Assembly: GCA_039916225.1 (NCBI GenBank)
Contig: JBDSLU010000106.1
Coordinates: 1 to 31,252, forward strand
Reading direction: 5' to 3'
Source: JBDSLU01 sp039916225
GTDB taxonomy: Bacteria; Acidobacteriota; Vicinamibacteria; Vicinamibacterales; Vicinamibacteraceae
DNA length: 31,252 nucleotides
Part shown: piece after piece, positions 26,925 through 31,252 of the stretch
Layout: every line of letters begins with the position of its first letter
How positions within the stretch are numbered: the first letter of the stretch is position 1
Position numbers and translations under genes: made by a program
Notes under the pieces: model-generated
What the model saw: only the letters and a program-made list of their open reading frames with translations
What the model was told of the DNA's origin: nothing
Databases searched by the model: none

Positions 26925-28421
26925 TTGAGCCAACGTTATGTTCTCGCGCTCGACCAAGGCACCACATCGAGCCGTGCGATGCTCTTCGGCCGCGACGGTC
27001 GCGTCGTCGCCGCCGCCCAACGTGAGTTCCCGCAGATTTTCCCCAAGCCGGGCGACGTCGAGCACGATCCCGAGGCGATCTGGACGTCGCAGCTCGAGAC
27101 CGCCCGGGAGGCCATCCGCAAGGCCGGCATCGCCGCCGAGGACGTCGCCGCCATCGGCATCACCAACCAGCGTGAGACCACCGTCCTGTGGGACAAGCAG
27201 ACCGGCCTGCCGGTGGCTCCGGCCATCGTCTGGCAGAGCCGCGTCAGCGCGTCGATTTGCGATCGGCTGAAGGCCGAGGGCCACGAAGCGCTGATTCGGC
27301 GCAAGACCGGCCTGGTGGTCGACGCCTACTTCTCGGGCACCAAGGTCACGCACCTGCTCGACACCGTGCCCGGCCTGCGCGCCCGCGCGGAGCGCGGCGA
27401 CATCCTGTTCGGCACCATCGACACCTTCCTGATCTGGCGGCTGACCGGCGGCCAGTGCCACGTCACCGACGTGACCAACGCCAGCCGCACGCTGATGTAC
27501 GACATCCACGCGCTCGCCTGGGACGACGAGCTGCTGAAGATCCTCGGCGTGCCGCGGAAGATGCTGCCGACGGTGCACGCATCCTCCGAGATCTACGGCT
27601 ATACCGAGAAGTCGCTGTTCGGCGAGGTCATCCCCATCGCCGGCATCGCCGGCGATCAGCAGGCGGCGCTGTTCGGCCAGGCGTGCTTTACGCCCGGCAT
27701 GGCCAAGAACACCTACGGCACCGGCTGCTTCCTGCTGATGAACACCGGGACGACGCCGACGCCGTCGGTCGGCGGCCTGCTGACGACGATTGCCTGGAAG
27801 GTCGGCGGCGAGGTCACCTACGCGCTCGAAGGTGCGGTGTTCGTCGCCGGCGCGGCGGTGCAGTGGATGCGCGACGGGCTGCGCGCCATCGTCAACTCGG
27901 CCGACATCGAACAGCTGGCGACGTCGGTGCCCGACGCCGGCGGCGTCTACCTGGTCCCGGCCTTCGTCGGCCTCGGCGCGCCGCACTGGGATCCGTACGC
28001 CCGCGGCACCATGATCGGCCTGACCCGCGACACCACGGTCGCCCACATCGCCCGGGCCACGGTCGACGCGATGGCCTACCAGAGCCGCGACGTGCTGTCC
28101 CTGATGGAGAAGGACGCCGGGGTGAAGCTGGCCGCGCTGCGCGTCGATGGCGGCGCCAGCGTCAACAATTCGCTGCTGCAGTTCCAGGCCGATCTGCTCG
28201 ACGTCCAGGTGCGGCGTCCGGTCGTCGCCGAGACGACCGCGCTCGGCGCCGCGTATCTCGCCGGCCTGGCCGTCGGCTACTGGCGCGACCTCGACGACGT
28301 GGCCAGCAACTGGGCCCTGGACCGCGAGTTCACGCCGCGGATGGACGCCGATCGGCGCAAGGCGCTGACTCGCGGCTGGGATCGCGCCGTGGAACGCAGT
28401 CTGCGCTGGATCGAGCCGTAG
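26925..28421 (+). CDS. glpK: Glycerol kinase
   Basis: A 498-residue FGGY-family kinase that phosphorylates glycerol to sn-glycerol 3-phosphate with ATP in the cytoplasm. Length matches E. coli GlpK (502). Signature segments include YVALDQGTTSSRAMLF-like VLALDQGTTSSRAMLF at the N-terminus, GITNQRETTVLWDK, AGIAGDQQAALFGQ with catalytic-base Asp244, KNTYGTGCFLLMNTG and DGGASVNNSLLQFQ. The start is TTG 26925, with GGAGGAA (26914-26920) four bases before it; the ribosome site lies within the last codons of the kinase gene, whose stop ends one base before the TTG. Translation is therefore coupled to a signalling kinase. No glpF or glpD is adjacent. Confidence 0.96.
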   Translation: MSQRYVLALDQGTTSSRAMLFGRDGRVVAAAQREFPQIFPKPGDVEHDPEAIWTSQLETAREAIRKAGIAAEDVAAIGITNQRETTVLWDKQTGLPVAPAIVWQSRVSASICDRLKAEGHEALIRRKTGLVVDAYFSGTKVTHLLDTVPGLRARAERGDILFGTIDTFLIWRLTGGQCHVTDVTNASRTLMYDIHALAWDDELLKILGVPRKMLPTVHASSEIYGYTEKSLFGEVIPIAGIAGDQQAALFGQACFTPGMAKNTYGTGCFLLMNTGTTPTPSVGGLLTTIAWKVGGEVTYALEGAVFVAGAAVQWMRDGLRAIVNSADIEQLATSVPDAGGVYLVPAFVGLGAPHWDPYARGTMIGLTRDTTVAHIARATVDAMAYQSRDVLSLMEKDAGVKLAALRVDGGASVNNSLLQFQADLLDVQVRRPVVAETTALGAAYLAGLAVGYWRDLDDVASNWALDREFTPRMDADRRKALTRGWDRAVERSLRWIEP

Positions 28422-28532
28422 CCGGCGCGGGGCGGCGCAACGACGGTCCGCATCGGTGCGGTACCGGGTCGCCGCCACCTGTCCCGTTCCGTACAGACGG
28501 CCGTCCAGCGAGGGGGCTACGCTGCACAGCCC

Positions 28533-28985
28533 ATGACACGATTCCTGATCGCCGCCGCCATTGCCCTGACGCCCCTGACCGCCGCCGCCCAGTCCACCTA
28601 CCGGCCGCCACCGCCCGTCGAGCAGGCGCTGCTGGCCCTCGAACAGCGGTGGGTGACCGCCGGCAAGGCGAGCGACGGAAAGGCCGTCGGCGAGCTGCTG
28701 GCGGAGAACTTCGTCGCTATCGATGCCGACGGGTCGATGCGCACGAAGGCGGAGCTGGTGGAGCGGACGACCAAGGGCAAGTGGACCTCCGCCACCCTCA
28801 CCGACATGAAGGTCGTCATGCACGGCAACAACACCGCCATCGTGACCGGGGTGTGGGCGGGTGTCGGTACCGACGGTAGCGGCAAGGCCGTCGACGCGCG
28901 GGAGCGCTGGGCCGACACCTGGGTCAAGGCCGACGGCAAGTGGCGCTGCGTCGCGTCGGCGTCATCGCCCTTGCCCGCGAAGTAG
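28533..28985 (+). CDS. Secreted SnoaL/DUF4440-like protein
   Basis: A 150-residue exported protein. Signal peptide residues 1-19 (MTRFLIAAAIALTPLTAAAQ). The mature part has the NTF2/SnoaL cone fold pattern of DUF4440: ALLALEQRWVTAGKASDGKAV, LLAENFVAIDADGSMRTKAE, then a sheet with HGNNTAIVTGVWAGV and ERWADTWVKADGKWRCVAS. Such proteins bind small ligands or act as minor enzymes; no specific role can be assigned. A TACGCT box (28518-28523) ends nine bases before ATG. The 111-bp gap upstream to glpK holds nothing else identifiable. It converges on the next gene with 2 bp between the stops. Confidence 0.85.
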   Translation: MTRFLIAAAIALTPLTAAAQSTYRPPPPVEQALLALEQRWVTAGKASDGKAVGELLAENFVAIDADGSMRTKAELVERTTKGKWTSATLTDMKVVMHGNNTAIVTGVWAGVGTDGSGKAVDARERWADTWVKADGKWRCVASASSPLPAK

Positions 28986-28987
28986 CG

Positions 28988-29317
28988 TCAGGCGGTTTCC
29001 AGCCAGCGGTCGGCGACGATCATCCAGCGCTCGCCGGCGCCGATGCGACCGCCCAGACCGCGACCCGAGCGATCGACCACGCCGATGATTTCGCCGATCC
29101 TGGTGCCTCGGGCCGGCCGCTCGACGACGAATCGCGCCACCTGGCGATCGCCGAGGCGCCAGACGTCGAGGACGGTGCCGACGAACACCGCCTCGATGGC
29201 GTCGAAGCCGGCGATTGCCGGCTGGCTGTCGAGCCCGGCTGCCGGCGCTCGTCCGGCGCCGGCAGGGTTGAGCAGGATGCCCAGGGCGACGGCGGCGAAG
29301 CGAGGAATGAAGATCAC
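28988..29317 (-). CDS. Secreted TIMP/netrin-like OB-fold protein (tentative)
   Basis: About 109 residues. I chose GTG 29317, because GGAGG (29326-29330) lies eight bases before it; an ATG at 29332 overlaps that ribosome site and would add five residues. The N-terminus (MIFIPRFAAVALGILL) is a signal peptide or anchor. The rest, AVFVGTVLDVWRLGDRQVARFVVE, GTRIGEIIGVVDRSG and GAGERWMIVADRW, follows the strand order of bacterial TIMP/netrin-like OB folds (vFvGtV, v.f.V, G.r.y.V). The cysteines usual in that family are absent, so the family call is tentative. Coding is supported by the strand pattern and ribosome site. It is divergent from the lipoprotein at 29384. Confidence 0.6.
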   Translation of the reverse strand: MIFIPRFAAVALGILLNPAGAGRAPAAGLDSQPAIAGFDAIEAVFVGTVLDVWRLGDRQVARFVVERPARGTRIGEIIGVVDRSGRGLGGRIGAGERWMIVADRWLETA

Positions 29318-29371
29318 GACGACGGCCTCCATGGTGAGAACGTCTGGCCCCCCGAATCTTGCACGCCGGAG

Positions 29372-29377
29372 TAGGCT
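29372..29377 (+). promoter_or_regulatory. -10-like box of the lipoprotein gene, probable leaderless start
   Basis: TAGGCT, six bases (CGACGG), then ATG 29384. A TTGCAC at 29359-29364 is too close (7 bp) to be its -35. Confidence 0.35.
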
Positions 29378-29383
29378 CGACGG

Positions 29384-29932
29384 ATGACAGGCCGTTCGTG
29401 CGCCAGCCGCCCGCTCGTCGTCTTCACCCTGGCCGCGGCGGTCGCTGGCTGCGGAGAGGATCGGGCGCCGCGGCGTGTCCCGGCCGACGGCGCGCCGTGC
29501 TCGGCGGTCATGCCAGGCCCGGCCACCAGCGGGGAGAAGGCCATCCGCCTCGACGCAGTGGGCCTGACCGAGCGTTCGTGGACGTTGCTGCCTCCGCAGC
29601 CCCGCGCCGACGCGCCCAAGGCCACCACGGTCTACTTCGTGCGCCGGGGCGATCTGCCGGCTGGGTCAGCCCTGCGGGATGCGGCCTTGCTCGACGCCGC
29701 GGCGGCCCGCGTGGCGAGGGGCGTCGCTCTGCAGGATGGGACCAAGCCGAGGGTGGCCAGGGTGGCGACGGGCGTGGGCGAGGCGGTCGAATTGCGCTGG
29801 GAGACCGGGACGCTCCATAACGCAACCCGGCTCCTGCTCGCCCCCGGCGGCTACTGCGAGGTCACCATCCTCCGTGCGCCCGCCGACGCGGACGTCACGT
29901 CCTATTTCGCGTCGGTGCTGCTGCGTCCCTGA
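29384..29932 (+). CDS. Putative lipoprotein of unknown function
   Basis: A 182-residue protein with a lipoprotein signal: MTGRSCASRPLVVFTLAAAVAGC, lipobox AVAGC, lipidated Cys23. The mature part is beta-rich in look, with TTVYFVRRGDLPAGSALRDA, VELRWETGTLHNATRLLLAPGGYCEVTILRAP and a final TSYFASVLLRP. Two further cysteines (in APCSAV and GYCEV) could form a disulfide. I recognise no family. The last 31 bp overlap the 3' end of the convergent PHP-domain gene. Confidence 0.7.
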   Translation: MTGRSCASRPLVVFTLAAAVAGCGEDRAPRRVPADGAPCSAVMPGPATSGEKAIRLDAVGLTERSWTLLPPQPRADAPKATTVYFVRRGDLPAGSALRDAALLDAAAARVARGVALQDGTKPRVARVATGVGEAVELRWETGTLHNATRLLLAPGGYCEVTILRAPADADVTSYFASVLLRP

Positions 29933-31023
29933 CGCCGCGCCAGGACGAACACGCCCATCGCCGCGACCGCGAGCCATACCCCACCGGTCGCGAGCGCCGT
30001 CTTCCGCGCGACGGTCACCGGCTGCACCCAGGCCGCGCGGCCGTTGCTCTCAAGCACCTTGGCGCGGACGTATCCCTCGTCGCCGGTGAAGGTGTAGGTG
30101 GCCGTGGGATCGGTCGCCTCGCGCAGGACCTGTCCGCCGCGCCCGATGAACCGGATGCGGTACTTCGAGCTGCCGTCGGGTTTCACGCGTACGGTGAGGG
30201 CAGTCGGCGTCGCCACGACGTCGTCGAGCACCACGCCCGTCGAGGCGTAGAAGTTGCCGCTCTCGAGGGCCGCGAGGAGCGCGTCGGACTCGAGTCGCGC
30301 GGCACGGATCACCACCCAGCCGCGGCCCGGGCCCGACGCCAGCGGATTGCCCGGCTGCTTGAAATGGTGGGCGTCGTCGACCGCGATCCCGTAGAGCAGC
30401 GTGCCACTCGTCAGGATCCGATCCCACACCTCCTCGAGCCCGGGGACGCCGCCACCGCCCTCCTGGTTGACCTGAGGATGCCCATTGAAAATCTCGAAGA
30501 GGCGATTGTTGCGGACCTGCTGCAGCTCCTGCCCGGTAATCGCCCACCCGAAGTTCGGATGGTTGATGTGCGGCACGCCAGAGGCGCTGCGAATCCCATC
30601 GACCGCGCGCTGCAGGACCTCGCCGACCGATGAACCGGTGGCCGGCTCGACCCGCCGTTGGACGGCGAGCCCGTTGACGTGAATCGGCTTGTCGCCGACC
30701 TTCGAGGTCACTTCCTCGCCTCGGATGACGAGGAACTGTTCGTCAGCCCCGTGCAGCGCGTTCAGGCCGTCGACGCTGGTTATGAAGTTGTGATCGGTCA
30801 GGACGAGAAATTGATACCCGTGCTCGCGGTACCAGCGCACCACGTCGTCCGGCGTGCTGTCGCCATCGCTGTTCAGCGTATGCGTGTGCGTGTTGCCCTT
30901 GTACCAGCGCAGCGCCGCGCCAGGAGCCGGCGCGCTCTGACCCGACATGTGGGTGGCGGCCGCAAGGTAGGTGCCCAGTACCAGTGCGCACCAGGCGAGC
31001 AAGCGGAACCGCGGTGACGGCAT
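29902..31023 (-). CDS. Membrane-anchored PHP-domain phosphoesterase-like protein
   Basis: A 373-residue protein with a signal peptide (residues 1-30, LLAWCALVLGTYLAAATHM) and a PHP metal-dependent hydrolase domain. Metal-binding motifs are NTHTHTLNSDGD (His46, His48) and LVLTDHNF (Asp77, His78), followed by VIRGEEVT and PHINHPNFGW. A beta-rich C-terminal region (~270-340, FIGRGGQVLREA) is followed by one membrane helix (about 347-365, GVWLAVAAMGVFVLA) and a basic tail. It is thus anchored with the catalytic domain outside; PHP proteins of this CehA-like type cleave phosphoesters or other esters, substrate unknown. ATG 31023 has GAGGA five bases upstream; ATG 31035 is an alternative. Confidence 0.87.
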   Translation of the reverse strand: MPSPRFRLLAWCALVLGTYLAAATHMSGQSAPAPGAALRWYKGNTHTHTLNSDGDSTPDDVVRWYREHGYQFLVLTDHNFITSVDGLNALHGADEQFLVIRGEEVTSKVGDKPIHVNGLAVQRRVEPATGSSVGEVLQRAVDGIRSASGVPHINHPNFGWAITGQELQQVRNNRLFEIFNGHPQVNQEGGGGVPGLEEVWDRILTSGTLLYGIAVDDAHHFKQPGNPLASGPGRGWVVIRAARLESDALLAALESGNFYASTGVVLDDVVATPTALTVRVKPDGSSKYRIRFIGRGGQVLREATDPTATYTFTGDEGYVRAKVLESNGRAAWVQPVTVARKTALATGGVWLAVAAMGVFVLARRQGRSSTDAK

Positions 31024-31066
31024 GACGTTCCTCATCGCAATGGGCGAACGACGGTCGCAGGGCCGC

Positions 31067-31252
31067 TCAGGACGCCGCCGGCACGTCGTCGATCGACAAG
31101 TAGACGGTACGTCCGTGCTGGCGGGCCAGGCTGACCATCTCGTCGGCGCCCGCGGACGGGCCACCGATCCGCAGGCAGGCATCGCAGCGCGCGACGAGCC
31201 GCCGCGAGATGGGATGGAAGATCTCGTTGAAGACCGGATCGCCGATGCCGGT
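31067..31252 (-). CDS. 3' end of a nucleoside 2-deoxyribosyltransferase-like (DUF4406-like) gene
   Basis: The last 61 codons of a gene that enters from the right edge. The visible part reads PVFNEIFHPISRRLVARCD, then ACLRIGGPSAGADEMVSLAR, and ends TVYLSIDDVPAAS-stop. The arrangement of an Rxxx-CDAxLRIGG strand, a GAD/E-M helix and a closing hydrophobic strand is like the DUF4406 and nucleoside 2-deoxyribosyltransferase fold, where the helix glutamate is catalytic. Too little is visible for certainty. It lies 43 bp upstream of the PHP gene on the same strand. Confidence 0.6.
   Translation of the reverse strand, partial: TGIGDPVFNEIFHPISRRLVARCDACLRIGGPSAGADEMVSLARQHGRTVYLSIDDVPAAS

Overview
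The window is GC-rich, densely coded bacterial DNA with mostly short gaps and no tRNA, rRNA, CRISPR array, insertion sequence or phage gene that I could see. Several gene types point to Acidobacteriota, most likely class Vicinamibacteria: an ECF sigma factor of the PF07638 type overlapping a large Ser/Thr kinase fusion, membrane-anchored kinases, PEGA-domain proteins, secreted S9 peptidase and many small secreted proteins. This placement is inference from gene content, not from a marker gene.

Layout. (1) 1-6293 is a sulfur-flavoured block: on the minus strand a rhodanese, SufE and a secreted FAD oxidoreductase that runs off the left edge; divergently on the plus strand an ABC-2 exporter (ATPase and permease) and a VC1184-type cysteine-desulfurase-like enzyme. 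(2) 6294-6997 is the main non-coding stretch, with a 46-residue glycine-zipper membrane protein, a 96-bp direct repeat (95/96 identical) around a hairpin-rich spacer, and the promoter of a polytopic membrane protein (6998-7915). (3) 7924-12166 is a minus-strand three-gene operon ending in a strong intrinsic terminator: a membrane-anchored pseudokinase with periplasmic PEGA repeats, a PEGA-repeat lipoprotein and a secreted protein with a TonB-C-like domain. (4) 12581-16101 holds a secreted prolyl oligopeptidase overlapping a ChrA chromate transporter by four bases. (5) 16109-19790 (minus) is an ECF sigma factor overlapping a 1032-residue kinase / PEGA-like / FGE-like / hydrolase fusion. (6) 20061-23764 holds a dihaem cytochrome c peroxidase-like protein, a PA0069-type radical SAM protein, a secreted CIA30/CBM11-like protein and a Dabb protein. 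(7) 23848-28421 holds a relic of a kinase membrane tail, an intact kinase with the same tail, and glpK coupled to it through a TTG start. (8) 28533-31252 holds small secreted proteins, a membrane-anchored PHP-domain protein and the 3' end of one more gene.

How it works together. The theme is signalling at the envelope: two apparently active kinases, one pseudokinase and a relic of another kinase lie within 31 kb, two of them joined to extracytoplasmic PEGA-type modules. The pseudokinase-PEGA-TonB_C operon is the best candidate for an undescribed system: its catalytic residues are replaced, so it probably works as a binding scaffold connecting the cytoplasm to a PEGA lipoprotein outside. Several genes have a TANNNT -10-like box ending about 6 nt before the start codon, which would give leaderless mRNAs.
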